Below, piece by piece: positions 25,845-35,067 of a stretch of DNA of 64,000 nucleotides. This DNA comes from Gammaproteobacteria bacterium (GTDB lineage: Bacteria; Gemmatimonadota; Gemmatimonadetes; Longimicrobiales; Gaopeijiaceae): contig JAPPMM010000023.1 of the NCBI GenBank assembly GCA_028819075.1, forward strand, positions 1 through 64,000. The letters run 5' to 3'. The first letter of the stretch is position 1. Each line of letters begins with the position of its first letter. The position numbers and the translations under genes are program-made. The notes below the pieces were generated by a model that did no database searches, was not told where the DNA came from, and saw only the letters and a program-made list of their open reading frames with translations.

Positions 25845-26996
25845 TTGATCCGGACCACGAAGCGCGCCGAAGCCTGCCTGCTCCTGGAGGATGGCCGGCG
25901 CTTCGACGGGTTCTTCCTGGGGAAGCGCGGCGAGGCCCTCGGCGAGGTCGTCTTCAACACGGCGATGACAGGCTATCAGGAAATCCTCACCGACCCGTCC
26001 TACACGGGGCAACTGGTGACGATGACCTACCCGCTCATCGGCAACTACGGGGTCAACGACGCCGACCAGGAATCGGCGCGTCCGGCCGCCGCCGGCTTCG
26101 TGGTACGCGAGGTCGCGCGCGCACACAGCTCGTGGCGCGCCACCTCCGGGCTGGAGGACTACCTGATCCGGCACGGCGTGGTCGGCATCCAGTCGGTGGA
26201 CACGCGCGCGGTAACGCGACACATCCGCGCGGCGGGGGCCATGCGGGCCGCCATCGCCGACGCCGACACCGCCGAGAGGGCGCTGCTCGAGCGCATCCGC
26301 GCCCATCCACGCATGGAAGGGCTCGACCTGGCCGGCGGGGTCTCGACGCCGGAGCGCTACGTGGTTGAGCCGGCGGGCACGGCGCGCTTTCGGGTGTTCG
26401 CCTACGACCTGGGGGTGAAGGCCAACTCGCCGCGGCTCCTGTCCGAGCGCGGCTGCCAGGTGACCGTCGTGCCCGCGCAAACGCCGGCCGAGGAGATCGC
26501 GCGCGAACGGCCGGACGGGCTCTTCGTGTCAAACGGCCCGGGCGACCCCGCTGCGGTGGAGATGGCCATCGGGACCATCCGCCGGTGCGCGCACGACGGC
26601 GTCCCGGTGTTCGGGATCTGCCTCGGGCACCAGCTCATCGCGCGCGCCTTCGGCGCGGAGACGTTCAAGCTGCCCTTCGGGCATCACGGTGCCAACCACC
26701 CGGTGCGCAACCTGGACCTGGGCACGGTGGAGATCACCTCGCAGAACCACGGCTTCGCGGTCAGGGGCGGAGACGGGGACGCGATTCCGGGAGCTCCGGA
26801 ACTGCGCCTCACTCACCTCAACCTCTACGACGGCACCGTGGAGGGGATGGCCCACCGCTCCCTCCCGGTCTTCTGCGTGCAGTACCATCCCGAGGCGGCG
26901 CCCGGCCCGCACGACAGCCGCTACCTGTTCGACGACTTCGTTTCGCTGATGGAGGCGGCTGGCCGGACAGTCGGCGCGCGCGCCGCCTTGCCTTGA
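25845..26996 (+). CDS. carA: Carbamoyl-phosphate synthase small (glutaminase) subunit
   Basis: A 383-residue glutamine amidotransferase subunit supplying ammonia to CarB for carbamoyl phosphate in arginine and pyrimidine synthesis. The N-terminal domain shows GEVVFNTAMTGYQEILTDPSY. The class I amidotransferase domain carries the catalytic Cys in FGICLGHQL and the His/Glu pair in YHPEAAPGPHDS. The start is TTG 25845, giving MIRTTKRAEACLLLEDG. carB is not adjacent. Confidence 0.94.
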   Translation: MIRTTKRAEACLLLEDGRRFDGFFLGKRGEALGEVVFNTAMTGYQEILTDPSYTGQLVTMTYPLIGNYGVNDADQESARPAAAGFVVREVARAHSSWRATSGLEDYLIRHGVVGIQSVDTRAVTRHIRAAGAMRAAIADADTAERALLERIRAHPRMEGLDLAGGVSTPERYVVEPAGTARFRVFAYDLGVKANSPRLLSERGCQVTVVPAQTPAEEIARERPDGLFVSNGPGDPAAVEMAIGTIRRCAHDGVPVFGICLGHQLIARAFGAETFKLPFGHHGANHPVRNLDLGTVEITSQNHGFAVRGGDGDAIPGAPELRLTHLNLYDGTVEGMAHRSLPVFCVQYHPEAAPGPHDSRYLFDDFVSLMEAAGRTVGARAALP

Positions 26997-27070
26997 CGCT
27001 CCCCCGGATTGCGCCTACCCTAACCCCCGTGCTCGTGCGTCGGTCTGGCCGATTCGTTGTAAGACAAAAA

Positions 27071-27100
27071 CACGAAATCGTGCGACATTTTCGTGAAAAG
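27071..27100. promoter_or_regulatory. AT-rich palindromes upstream of the HU-family gene
   Basis: In the unusually AT-rich leader between carA and the HU-family gene there are two adjacent inverted repeats. The first is CACGAAATCGTG (27071-27082). The second is a near-palindrome reading ATTTTCGTGAAAA (27087-27099). Both share the ACGAAA half-site. Paired related half-sites are typical of an operator, possibly autoregulation by the DNA-bending protein itself, but this is inference. Confidence 0.4.
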
Positions 27101-27161
27101 GGGTGCGGATCCCCGGCGAATGTCGCCTTCCAATCAGCGACTGATTCCCCACAGGTTTCGC

Positions 27162-27461
27162 ATGACCAAAGCCGATCTCGTCCAGCAGGTGGCGGACGCC
27201 ATTGGACCCGGGGTTACGAGGAAGGACTGCGCTCTGGTGGTGGATGGCTTCCTGAACGCCATCAAGCAGGCCGTGGCGAGCGGCGAGAACATCGAGATCA
27301 GGGGCTTTGGCACCTTCAAGGTACGCCGGCGCAAGGCACGGATGGCGCGCAATCCACGGACGGGAGATCCCGTGCGCGTGCCCGCCCGCGCGGTCCCCGT
27401 CTTCAAGCCGTCCAGGCTGCTCCGCTCCCAGGTCGTTCGTCTGGACGATACGGGCGGCTGA
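27162..27461 (+). CDS. HU/IHF-family DNA-binding protein
   Basis: A 99-residue histone-like protein starting at ATG 27162 (MTKADLVQQVADAIGPG). The DNA-binding arm region reads GFGTFKVRRRKARMARNPRTGDPVRVPA, with the intercalating Pro in RNPRTG, followed by the C-terminal VPVFKPSRLLR. It bends DNA and compacts the nucleoid. The family resolution between HU and IHF subunits is not possible by eye. The upstream leader is AT-rich with palindromes; moaD follows 16 bases downstream. Confidence 0.92.
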   Translation: MTKADLVQQVADAIGPGVTRKDCALVVDGFLNAIKQAVASGENIEIRGFGTFKVRRRKARMARNPRTGDPVRVPARAVPVFKPSRLLRSQVVRLDDTGG

Positions 27462-27477
27462 GCCCGGGCACCTTCCC

Positions 27478-27723
27478 GTGCGGGTACAGGCGCGCTTCTT
27501 CGCCGCGTATCGCGAGCTGACCGGCGCCTCGCGGGCCGAGGTGGACCTCCCCGAGGGGGCCACGGTCGCCGATCTCATCGACACCCTGCGCGGGCGGGGA
27601 CCGTCGTTCGGCGTACTTCCGCCCAGGCCGGCGGTCGCGGTCAACCTCGAGTACGCGCCTCCGGAGACGGAACTCAGCGACGGAGACGAGGTGGCCTTCA
27701 TCCCGCCGGTGGCCGGGGGTTAG
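27478..27723 (+). CDS. moaD: Molybdopterin synthase sulfur carrier subunit MoaD
   Basis: An 81-residue ubiquitin-like protein from GTG 27478. It ends in the obligatory Gly-Gly (PPVAGG), the site of thiocarboxylate formation. The FFAAYRELTGAS and SDGDEVAFIPPV segments are typical. It donates sulfur to cyclic pyranopterin in the MoaE active site. moaE follows after nine bases and moaA after that, forming a moaDEA set for molybdenum cofactor synthesis. Confidence 0.9.
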   Translation: MRVQARFFAAYRELTGASRAEVDLPEGATVADLIDTLRGRGPSFGVLPPRPAVAVNLEYAPPETELSDGDEVAFIPPVAGG

Positions 27724-27732
27724 AGGCACGCC

Positions 27733-28200
27733 ATGCCCTACGCGGAGATCACCGCCGACCCGCTCGACCCGGCGCGTCTGCTGGCGCGCGTGGGCTCGCC
27801 CGAAGACGGCGCCGTGCTCCTGTTCCTGGGGACGGTGCGCAACCACGCCGACGGGCGCTCGGTCTCCGGGATGCAGTACGAGGGCTACCAGGAGATGGCG
27901 CTCGAGGTGCTGCGCCGCATCGCGGAAGAGGCGAGCGAGCGCTTCTCCACCCCCAAGCTGGCGGTCACGCATCGCCTGGGAGCGCTCGAGATCGGCGAGG
28001 TGAGCGTGGTGGTCGCGGTGTCGAGCCCGCACCGTGCGGAGGCCTACGGCGCGTCGCGCTACGTGATGGAAGAGATCAAGCGGCGGCTTCCGGTGTGGAA
28101 AAAGGAGTTTTACGTTGAGGGAGCCGCCGAGTGGGTGAGGGGTACGGTTCCACCTGCCGATGGAAGTCCGGCTCCGCACTCCGGCGCCGGCGACCCGTGA
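27733..28200 (+). CDS. moaE: Molybdopterin synthase catalytic subunit MoaE
   Basis: A 155-residue catalytic subunit that adds dithiolene sulfurs to precursor Z. Typical segments are GAVLLFLGTVRNHADGRSV, YEGYQEMA, THRLGALEIGEVSVVVAVSSPHRAEA and the lysine-containing IKRRLPVWKKEFY. The last 20 residues are low-complexity and outside the family core. It begins at ATG 27733 between moaD and moaA. Confidence 0.94.
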   Translation: MPYAEITADPLDPARLLARVGSPEDGAVLLFLGTVRNHADGRSVSGMQYEGYQEMALEVLRRIAEEASERFSTPKLAVTHRLGALEIGEVSVVVAVSSPHRAEAYGASRYVMEEIKRRLPVWKKEFYVEGAAEWVRGTVPPADGSPAPHSGAGDP

Positions 28201-28228
28201 CCGTCCGCCGCGGACCAGGGAGCGTCCG

Positions 28229-29278
28229 ATGATGCCTGACACCAAGCCGGCTTCTTCGAAGGTGCGGAGTCTTCCGGACGCCGCCGCCTCGCGCTCGATG
28301 GTCGACTCCTTCGGGCGCCGCATCGAATACCTGCGCATCTCGGTCACCGACAAGTGCAACCTGCGCTGCGTCTACTGCATGCCCGTGGAAGGGCTGCCCT
28401 GGCTCAAGCGCGACGAGATCCTGGACTACGAGGAGATCGCGCGCGTAGTGCGGACGATGGCGAAGATGGGGCTCAGGCGGCTGCGCATCACCGGGGGCGA
28501 GCCGCTGGTGCGCCGCGACCTCTCCTCCCTGATCCGGATGCTCTCCGCCATCGACGGGATCGAGAACATCGCCCTGTCCACCAACGCGGTGCTGCTCGAG
28601 GACCAGGCGGAGGAGCTGAAGGCGGCGGGCGTCGACCGGGTGAACATCTCGCTCGACTCGCTGCGCGCGGACCGCGCCGACACCATCGCCCGGCGTCCCG
28701 GCACCCTCGACAAGGTGCTGCGCGGGCTGGCGGCGGCCGAGGCCGTCGGCTTCGAGCCGATCAAGATCAACGTCGTGCTGATGCGCGACTCCAACGACGA
28801 CGAGATCGCCGACTTCGCGGCCATCACCCGCGAGCGCCCCTGGCACATCCGCTTCATCGAGATCATGCCCACCGGCTCAAACACCGACCTGTCGGCGGAC
28901 AGCTTCATCTCGTGCAACGAAGCGCTCGAGCGGGTGCGCGAGCTCGGCGACCTCAAGCCCGTGCAGGGCCCGCTGGGCAACGGCCCCGCCACCTATTACC
29001 GCTTCGACGGCGCGCCCGGCACCATCGGGGTCATCACCCCCATGAGCCACAACTTCTGCGACCGCTGCAACCGCATGCGCCTCACTGCGGACGGCCAGTT
29101 GCGCCCGTGCCTGTTCGGCTCCATCCAGACCGACCTGCGGAGCCCGCTGCGCCAAGGCGAGGACATCCGTCCGCTCGTCGAGGAGACCCTGCGCATCAAA
29201 CCCGAGCGCCACTGGCTGGTGCAGGGGAGCACCGAGGGCTCCGGCGGGCTCATCGCCCTGAGTCAGACCGGCGGGTAG
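28229..29278 (+). CDS. moaA: GTP 3',8-cyclase MoaA
   Basis: A 349-residue radical-SAM enzyme that begins molybdenum cofactor synthesis by rearranging GTP. It contains the N-terminal radical-SAM cluster CNLRCVYC and the ITGGEPLVRRDL SAM loop. The C-terminal cluster is CDRCNRMRLTADGQLRPC. The terminal Gly-Gly (QTGG) needed for activity is also present. The ATG at 28229 follows GGGAG. About 35 N-terminal residues precede the domain. Confidence 0.95.
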   Translation: MMPDTKPASSKVRSLPDAAASRSMVDSFGRRIEYLRISVTDKCNLRCVYCMPVEGLPWLKRDEILDYEEIARVVRTMAKMGLRRLRITGGEPLVRRDLSSLIRMLSAIDGIENIALSTNAVLLEDQAEELKAAGVDRVNISLDSLRADRADTIARRPGTLDKVLRGLAAAEAVGFEPIKINVVLMRDSNDDEIADFAAITRERPWHIRFIEIMPTGSNTDLSADSFISCNEALERVRELGDLKPVQGPLGNGPATYYRFDGAPGTIGVITPMSHNFCDRCNRMRLTADGQLRPCLFGSIQTDLRSPLRQGEDIRPLVEETLRIKPERHWLVQGSTEGSGGLIALSQTGG

Positions 29279-29390
29279 TGGCCGCAGGATCTTCCGGCGG
29301 CACCGGCTTCTCCGGTCACTGTAACTCACTGAGCATATCCGCTCGCTTGCTTACCTACACCCCTGTCCTGAGGAGAATTCCGAGAATCCC

Positions 29391-30320
29391 ATGAGCGCAC
29401 GAAAGATCACCGTGGTTGGCGCGGGCCATGTGGGCGAGAGCTGCGCCCAGCGGCTGGCGGAGAAGGAGCTGGCGGAGGAAGTCGTCCTCATCGACATCAT
29501 CGACGGCATTCCCCAGGGGAAGGCGCTGGACCAGTGGGAGAGCGCGCCCATCGAGGGGTTCGACACCCGCGTCGTGGGGGCGAACGACTACGAGCCCGCC
29601 GCCGGGTCCGACATCTTCATCGTCACCGCCGGCATCGCGCGTAAGCCGGGCATGTCGCGCGACGATCTGCTGAACACCAACGCGCGCATCGTGAGTTCGG
29701 TGTCGTCGGAGATCGCGCGGGTGGCGCCCGACTCAATCATCATGATGGTCTCGAACCCGCTCGACGTGATGGCGTACGTGGCGCTCGACACCACGGGATT
29801 CCCGCGCGAGCGCGTGATCGGGATGGCCGGGGTCCTGGACACGGCCCGCTACCGCTCCTTCGTGGCGCTCGAGCTGGACGTGAGCGTCGAGGACATCCAG
29901 GCGCTGGTGCTGGGCGGGCACGGCGACACCATGGTGCCGCTGGTCAACTACACCTCGGTGAGCGGCATCCCGCTGACGGAGCTGCTGCCGCGCGACCGCA
30001 TCGACGCGCTCATCGAGCGCACCCGCAACGGGGGCGCGGAGATCGTCGGGTACCTGAAGACGGGGAGCGCCTACTACGCGCCCTCGGCGGCCGCCGTGCA
30101 GATGGCCGAGGCGATCGTGAAGAACAAGCGGCGCATCCTGCCGTGCGCGGCGTACCTGCAAGGCGAGTACGGGCACGAGGGCATTTTCCTCGGGGTGCCG
30201 TGCAAGCTGGGACGGGGCGGGCTGGTGGAGGTGGTCGAACTGACGCTCTCCGACGAGGAGCAGGCGATGCTCGACGGCAGCGCCGAGCATGTGCGCTCGA
30301 CGATGGGGGCGCTCAGCTAG
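29391..30320 (+). CDS. mdh: Malate dehydrogenase
   Basis: A 309-residue LDH-like malate dehydrogenase with the nucleotide loop VGAGHVG, the substrate-binding [17 protein letters not shown] and [12 protein letters not shown] segments, and the catalytic histidine in [11 protein letters not shown]. It oxidises malate to oxaloacetate with NAD in the TCA cycle. A leader of about 110 bases separates it from moaA, so it probably has its own promoter. GAGGAG and GAGAA lie upstream of the ATG. Confidence 0.95.
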   Translation: MSARKITVVGAGHVGESCAQRLAEKELAEEVVLIDIIDGIPQGKALDQWESAPIEGFDTRVVGANDYEPAAGSDIFIVTAGIARKPGMSRDDLLNTNARIVSSVSSEIARVAPDSIIMMVSNPLDVMAYVALDTTGFPRERVIGMAGVLDTARYRSFVALELDVSVEDIQALVLGGHGDTMVPLVNYTSVSGIPLTELLPRDRIDALIERTRNGGAEIVGYLKTGSAYYAPSAAAVQMAEAIVKNKRRILPCAAYLQGEYGHEGIFLGVPCKLGRGGLVEVVELTLSDEEQAMLDGSAEHVRSTMGALS

Positions 30321-30374
30321 ACAGGATGCCTCGGCGCGGGCGCCGCGATGTGATTCCGGGACGCTCGCGGGCCT

Positions 30375-31157
30375 CTACGGGCGCGAGAACACCGCCATGT
30401 CGAGGTCGTCCGGGTTGATCTCGACTTCGCTCATGCGCAGGATCTTCCACACGCGGCCCTGCCTGACGTGTACGCGGGCGCCGACATAGGGGTAGCCCTC
30501 GTCGGTGCGCAGGTCCGTCCAGCGGTTGTGGTCGACGCCGCCGGTTCCCCCGGTCTGGTAGGTCACCTCGACCGGCCAGGTGCGCCCATCCTCGAAGTAG
30601 TAGTGCCAGACATCGCTCCCGACCCCCTCGCCGAAGGTGACCATGACGTCGTGGCGGTCCTGGGCATCGCGCCCCTGGTAGGCGAGGTTCACGCCCGGGT
30701 CGCGCAGCTTGAAGGGGAGCGCCATCCAGTAGTTGACGTCGCCGGAGACGTAGCGCACCTCGTCGCGGTCGCGGTCGCCGGGTTCGAGCGGCTCGCCGTT
30801 GCGGAGGGCCCAGTCGGCGATCCCGTCCCAGCCCTGCTCGATGTAGTCGTTGCCCTCCCAGCGGTCGATGCGCGCTAGCTCGCCCATGTCGGTGCGCGCG
30901 ATTGTGACGTAGCGCGGGCGGGCGCGGCGCATGCGGCCGGTCTCCGGGTCGTAGAACTCGGTGGTGAAGGTGTAGCGGGCGCTGTGGAACCCGGAGTAGG
31001 TCTCCATGCCGCCCACCGATTCGATCCAGGCGTCCACGAGCGCCATCGCCTCCGGATCCGCGTAGTCGGGGCCGGAGCCGGCCTGGGCGGAAAGTTCGGC
31101 GCCCCCGGCGAGGGCGAGCGCCACGAGCAGCGTCAGCAGGCTTGAAGTCACACGCAT
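30375..31157 (-). CDS. Secreted protein of unknown function
   Basis: A 260-residue protein starting at ATG 31157 behind a GGAGG ribosome site. It begins with a signal peptide (hydrophobic LLTLLVALALAGG, cleavage near LSAQA). The mature part is acidic, with many Trp, Tyr and Asp residues (GWDGIADWALRNG, VWHYYFEDGRTWPVEV) and beta-rich in appearance. It recalls the beta-sheet LolA/LppX-like carrier fold, but this is only an impression. The divergent neighbour is dcd. Confidence 0.7.
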   Translation of the reverse strand: MRVTSSLLTLLVALALAGGAELSAQAGSGPDYADPEAMALVDAWIESVGGMETYSGFHSARYTFTTEFYDPETGRMRRARPRYVTIARTDMGELARIDRWEGNDYIEQGWDGIADWALRNGEPLEPGDRDRDEVRYVSGDVNYWMALPFKLRDPGVNLAYQGRDAQDRHDVMVTFGEGVGSDVWHYYFEDGRTWPVEVTYQTGGTGGVDHNRWTDLRTDEGYPYVGARVHVRQGRVWKILRMSEVEINPDDLDMAVFSRP

Positions 31158-31382
31158 CCCGGGCCTCCCCCGAAAATCCCTCAACAGGTGTTTACGATTC
31201 GGCAAACCATATCGTCGCCAAAATAATGCACCACGGGCGGGCGATCCAATGTGGCGCCGACTCGGGGGCCGCGGTTTGGCATCCGGAAGCCGTCTTCCTA
31301 TGTTGCCTCGCCATCGTTCGCCGCGGGCCGCGCGCCGGCGCCCGGCGGACATCCTCCCCGACCCCATCCCCCGCGACCCCGC

Positions 31383-31937
31383 ATGCCCATCCGAAGCGAC
31401 CACTGGATTCAGAAGATGGCGGAGGAGCACGGGATGATCGAGCCGTTCGAGGCCGGACAGGTGCGTGATGGATGCATCTCGTACGGCCTGTCGTCCTACG
31501 GCTACGACATCCGCGTCGCCGCCGACTTCAAGGTGTTCACCAACGTCCACAACGTGATCGTCGATCCCAAGCGCTTCGACGACCGCTCCTTCGTGGACAT
31601 CCCCGAAGATGCGTGCATCATCCCGCCCAACTCCTTCGCCCTGGGGCGCACCGTCGAGTACTTCCGCATCCCGCGGGACACGCTGGTGGTGTGCGTGGGC
31701 AAGTCGACGTACGCGCGCTGCGGGATCATCGTCAACGTGACCCCGCTCGAGCCCACCTGGTGCGGCCACCTCACGCTCGAGATCTCGAACACGACGCCGC
31801 TGCCCGCGAAGATCTACGCGAATGAGGGCATCGCCCAACTGCTATTCCTGCAGGGAGACCGGGAGCCGCGCATCGCGTACGCGGACCGGAAGGGCAAGTA
31901 CCAGGACCAGAAAGGGGTTACGCTGCCGAAGCTGTAG
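31383..31937 (+). CDS. dcd: dCTP deaminase
   Basis: A 184-residue trimeric enzyme deaminating dCTP to dUTP for thymidylate synthesis. It shows [11 protein letters not shown], the nucleotide-binding GKSTYARCG, the catalytic region [38 protein letters not shown] and the C-terminal KYQDQKGV. Its supply of dUTP fits with the uracil-DNA glycosylase at 9743. The start ATG 31383 lies in a 225-base divergent intergenic region shared with the secreted protein; that region has an AT-rich patch (CGCCAAAATAATGC) suited to a promoter. Confidence 0.95.
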   Translation: MPIRSDHWIQKMAEEHGMIEPFEAGQVRDGCISYGLSSYGYDIRVAADFKVFTNVHNVIVDPKRFDDRSFVDIPEDACIIPPNSFALGRTVEYFRIPRDTLVVCVGKSTYARCGIIVNVTPLEPTWCGHLTLEISNTTPLPAKIYANEGIAQLLFLQGDREPRIAYADRKGKYQDQKGVTLPKL

Positions 31938-32053
31938 GGGCGCGCCTGTCCCTGGGGGCCGGCAGAGTCCGCGTCGCCCTTCGCCGGATTTCGTTGTCCT
32001 CCACCGGCGGACGCTGTCTCAAGGGGACGGCGTGACGGACCGGGAAGGCTCAT

Positions 32054-34345
32054 TCAGGGCGCCGAACTCGAGCACACGCCTTCGCCTTCGTGGCGGTCGA
32101 TGCCTGCCAGCCATTCCTGGAAACGGGCATTGGCGGGAGAACACAGGTCGGTGGACACCCAGTTGAACACCTGGAGCGGCAGATGCACGAACTGCTGCGG
32201 GAGCGGTCCCGTCAGTTGCTCGTTGCTGCGGAGGTAGAGCCTCTGAAGCCTATGGAGCCCCCCCAGCTCGTGAGGCACGGGCCCGGACAACTGGTTGTAA
32301 TGAAGCCCGAGAAACGTGAGCGACGCCAACGCACCAAGTTCGTCGGGGATCTCACCCGTCAGCTGATTGCAGCAGAGGCTCAATAGCCGGAGGTGCGTGA
32401 GCCTGCCTAGGGTGGTGGGAATGGGACCCAAAAGTAGATTCCCATGCAGCCTGAGCTCGTTGAGGCGGGAGAGGTTGCCGAGGTTCGCCGGAATCGTGCC
32501 GGTCAGTCGATTGCCGGAGAGCCCCAGGTCCTCGAGGTTGGCCAGTCGGCCGAGTTCGGGAGGGATCGAGCCGGAGAATCTGTTGCCGTGGAGTCGCAGA
32601 CTTCGGAGCCTCGCGAGGTTGGACAATTCGCTCGGAATCGGACCTGAAAAGTGGTTCGACACCAGGTTCAGTTCTTCAAGGTCCGCGAATTCGGCCAGGT
32701 AGGGCGGCAGCGTCCCATTCAGGCCGTTGGCCGACAGGTTGAGGGTATGAAGCCCGGTGAGGTGCCGGAGTTCATCAGGGAGGGGTCCCACCAGTCCGTT
32801 GACCTGGAGATTCAACGAGGTAACCCGTCCCTCCACGTCGGTGACCACACCACGCCAGGTGCCGATCGGCTGATCCGTCAGCCAGTTTTCGCTGTTCGTC
32901 CAGGTCGCCCCGCCGGTCGCGTTGTAGAGAGCGACGAGCGCCGCCCGGTCCCGGTTCTGGACTACGATGCGGGCGCTCGCGGTCAGGCTCGAGGCGGGCA
33001 ACTGCGCCGAGATCCCGGCTGATCCCGGGCGTACCCCGGTCACCAGGCCGGCTGCGTCCACCGTCGCGACCGATTCGTCGTCGGACAGCCAGGTGACGTC
33101 GGCATCCGTGACCGCATTCCCGTTTGCATCCCGTACGTCCGCGGTCAACCGCAGCGTTTCCCGTGGGCTGAGCACTGCGGAGTCGGGAGAGACGGTCAGC
33201 GATGCCACCTCTTGCTCCACGGTGAAATTCACGGTCGCCGACACCGGGTCGGACGACGCCGAAACCGTAGCGCTGCCGTTTCCGACTGCGGTCACCAGCC
33301 CCGACGAACTGACGGTGACGACCGACTCGTCGTCGGAAGCCCAGGTGACGGTCGCGTCCGCGACCGGATGGCCGTTCGCGTCGACAACTTCCGCGGACAT
33401 CTGCAACGTTCCCCCGAGGGCCCGCAAGACCTGTGGATCCGGCGTCAACCGCACCTCGGCGGCTTCTTGCCCCACGGACAGCTCCGCGACACCCGACGTC
33501 CCATCGGTGGAAGCCGTTACCTGGGCGCTGCCGTTACCTGTGGCCGTGACCAGCCCGTCGCGGCTGACCGTAACAACCGCTTCATCACTCGATTCCCAGG
33601 CGACTCTGGCACCCGCCACCGAATGACCGTTCGCATCGATGACCTCTGCGGACATCCGCAGCGTGTCGCCGATCGCCCGGAGAACGGTGGAATCCGGGGT
33701 CAACCGCACTTCGGCGGTCTCCTGCTCGACGGCGAAGTCCGCTACGGCCGACGCCTGATCGGCCGTAGCCGTTACCTGAGCGCTGCCGTTGCCCGTGGCC
33801 GTGACCAGCCCGTCGCGGCTGACCGTAACTACCGCTTCATCGCTCGACTCCCAGGCGACTCCGGCATTCGCCACCGAATGACCGTTCGCATCGATGACCT
33901 CTGCCGACATCTGCCGCGTGGTGCCGATCGCCCGGAGAACCAGAGAATCCGGGGTCAACCGCACCTCGGCGACCTGCTGTTCAACGGCTATCGCCGCACT
34001 CCCGGAAGCCCCGCCGCCCCGGACGGTGGCGGTCACGTTGGTAGCTCCGTTTCCGACCGCCGTAACGACTCCGGAAGCGTCCACAGTGACGATTCCTGCG
34101 TCGCTGCTTGCCCAGTTGACGGCGACGCCGGTCATGGGAGCGCCGGTCTGGTCGCGGACGGTCGCAGTCAAGTGGACGGTCTGCCCGAGGGAAGCCAGCA
34201 CGGCGGAAGGAGGTGTGATTGCCAGCGTCGTGGGTACCGGCGGAGGTGCCTCGACCACCGTTCCCATGTCTCCGCAGGCGAGAATCAGAGCCGGAAGGAG
34301 GAGAAGCACATGCCGGAGGGGAGCGACACTGCCAATGGACGTCAT
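32054..34345 (-). CDS. Lipoprotein with tandem bacterial Ig-like domains and LRRs
   Basis: A 763-residue protein from ATG 34345 with a lipoprotein signal (LLLLPALILACGD; lipid on the Cys). About five Ig-like (BIG2-type) modules of roughly 85 residues span residues of about 35-460. They share the pattern VRLTPDS..L...G....MSAEV.DANG and SSDEAVVTVS.DGLVTATGNGSA. The rest is a leucine-rich repeat block of the plant-type spacing (LxxLxxLxLxxNxLxGxIPxxLGxL) to about residue 735, capped by two cysteines. Surface display and ligand or cell binding are inferred from both domain types. The gene converges with dcd. Confidence 0.88.
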   Translation of the reverse strand: MTSIGSVAPLRHVLLLLPALILACGDMGTVVEAPPPVPTTLAITPPSAVLASLGQTVHLTATVRDQTGAPMTGVAVNWASSDAGIVTVDASGVVTAVGNGATNVTATVRGGGASGSAAIAVEQQVAEVRLTPDSLVLRAIGTTRQMSAEVIDANGHSVANAGVAWESSDEAVVTVSRDGLVTATGNGSAQVTATADQASAVADFAVEQETAEVRLTPDSTVLRAIGDTLRMSAEVIDANGHSVAGARVAWESSDEAVVTVSRDGLVTATGNGSAQVTASTDGTSGVAELSVGQEAAEVRLTPDPQVLRALGGTLQMSAEVVDANGHPVADATVTWASDDESVVTVSSSGLVTAVGNGSATVSASSDPVSATVNFTVEQEVASLTVSPDSAVLSPRETLRLTADVRDANGNAVTDADVTWLSDDESVATVDAAGLVTGVRPGSAGISAQLPASSLTASARIVVQNRDRAALVALYNATGGATWTNSENWLTDQPIGTWRGVVTDVEGRVTSLNLQVNGLVGPLPDELRHLTGLHTLNLSANGLNGTLPPYLAEFADLEELNLVSNHFSGPIPSELSNLARLRSLRLHGNRFSGSIPPELGRLANLEDLGLSGNRLTGTIPANLGNLSRLNELRLHGNLLLGPIPTTLGRLTHLRLLSLCCNQLTGEIPDELGALASLTFLGLHYNQLSGPVPHELGGLHRLQRLYLRSNEQLTGPLPQQFVHLPLQVFNWVSTDLCSPANARFQEWLAGIDRHEGEGVCSSSAP
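33255..33975. repeat. 255-bp direct repeats encoding Ig-like modules
   Basis: Two stretches of very similar DNA lie 255 bases apart (starting about 33513 and 33768), and a third more diverged copy starts about 33258. Each encodes one 85-residue Ig-like module. The similarity at DNA level suggests recent duplication or gene conversion within the gene. Confidence 0.75.
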
Positions 34346-34428
34346 GGAATCCCTCCAACGGGGAAGTCGGCCGTCGAGACGCCGGACATCCGGAAGGCCT
34401 GGAGCGAACGCGGAAAGAGTAGAGGCCG

Positions 34429-34938
34429 CTACGACCCCGGGTTCACCTCCAGCAGCTCGACCTCGAAGATCAGCACCGAGCCCGCGGGGATGAGGGGGCT
34501 CGGGGATTGGGTGCCGTAGGCCAGTTGCGGGGGGATGACGAGTTGGCGGACGCCGCCGACCCTCATGCCCGGGAGCCCTTCCTCCCACCCGTCGATGACC
34601 CTGCCGGCGCCGGTCGGGACGGCGAACGGCTGGTTGCGAGTGTGCGAGGAGTCGAAGAGAGTCCCGTCGTTGAGCCAGCCGTCGTAGTGAACGACCATGA
34701 CATCGCCAGAGACCGTGGGTTCGCCCTCGCCTACCTCAAGGTCCCGGATGTAGAGCCCCGAAGACTGGCGATCCATCGCGGAGAGGTCGACGCCCAGGGA
34801 CGAGGCGTAGCTGATCTGGGCGGGGTCCTGGAGTTCGACTTCGACCGGCCCGTTCTCGTCGCCGCCGCAGGCCGCCAATGTGAGGGCGAGGGGAAGGATG
34901 AGGGTGCGGAGGGGGCGCGCGGGAGAGGACGTGAGCAT
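34429..34938 (-). CDS. FKBP-type peptidyl-prolyl isomerase lipoprotein
   Basis: A 169-residue lipoprotein (lipobox in LALTLAACGG) from ATG 34938. Its FKBP domain in the C-terminal 110 residues shows VMVVHYDGWLNDGTLFDSS, VIDGWEEGLPGMRVGGVRQLVIPPQLAYG and the IPAGSVLIFEVELLEV ending. It catalyses proline cis-trans isomerisation and probably helps fold envelope proteins. It is 83 bases upstream of the Ig/LRR lipoprotein on the same strand, perhaps a client. Confidence 0.9.
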   Translation of the reverse strand: MLTSSPARPLRTLILPLALTLAACGGDENGPVEVELQDPAQISYASSLGVDLSAMDRQSSGLYIRDLEVGEGEPTVSGDVMVVHYDGWLNDGTLFDSSHTRNQPFAVPTGAGRVIDGWEEGLPGMRVGGVRQLVIPPQLAYGTQSPSPLIPAGSVLIFEVELLEVNPGS

Positions 34939-35032
34939 GTTTTTCCGGGTCGGTCGAGTGGGGTTCGATGTGCACAGCAAGCTAGCCGTAGCGGTTGGCG
35001 ATGCACAGGGCGAAGGGCGACGCCATCCGGGG

Positions 35033-35061
35033 TTGCCAATTCTTGCCAAACCTCATATCCT
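35033..35061 (+). promoter_or_regulatory. Putative parDE promoter with direct repeat
   Basis: TTGCCA at 35033-35038 and TATCCT at 35056-35061 are separated by 17 bases. The expected start of transcription falls at about the parD ATG (35068), so the message may be leaderless. The sequence TTGCCAA is repeated three bases later (35033 and 35043), which may be a binding site for ParD autorepression. Confidence 0.45.
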
Positions 35062-35067
35062 CTGAGC

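Noticed and set aside
32090-34519. Plus-strand open frames across the Ig/LRR lipoprotein
   Set aside because: They are antisense to a gene with a lipobox, Ig-like modules and leucine-rich repeats, and have no family features.
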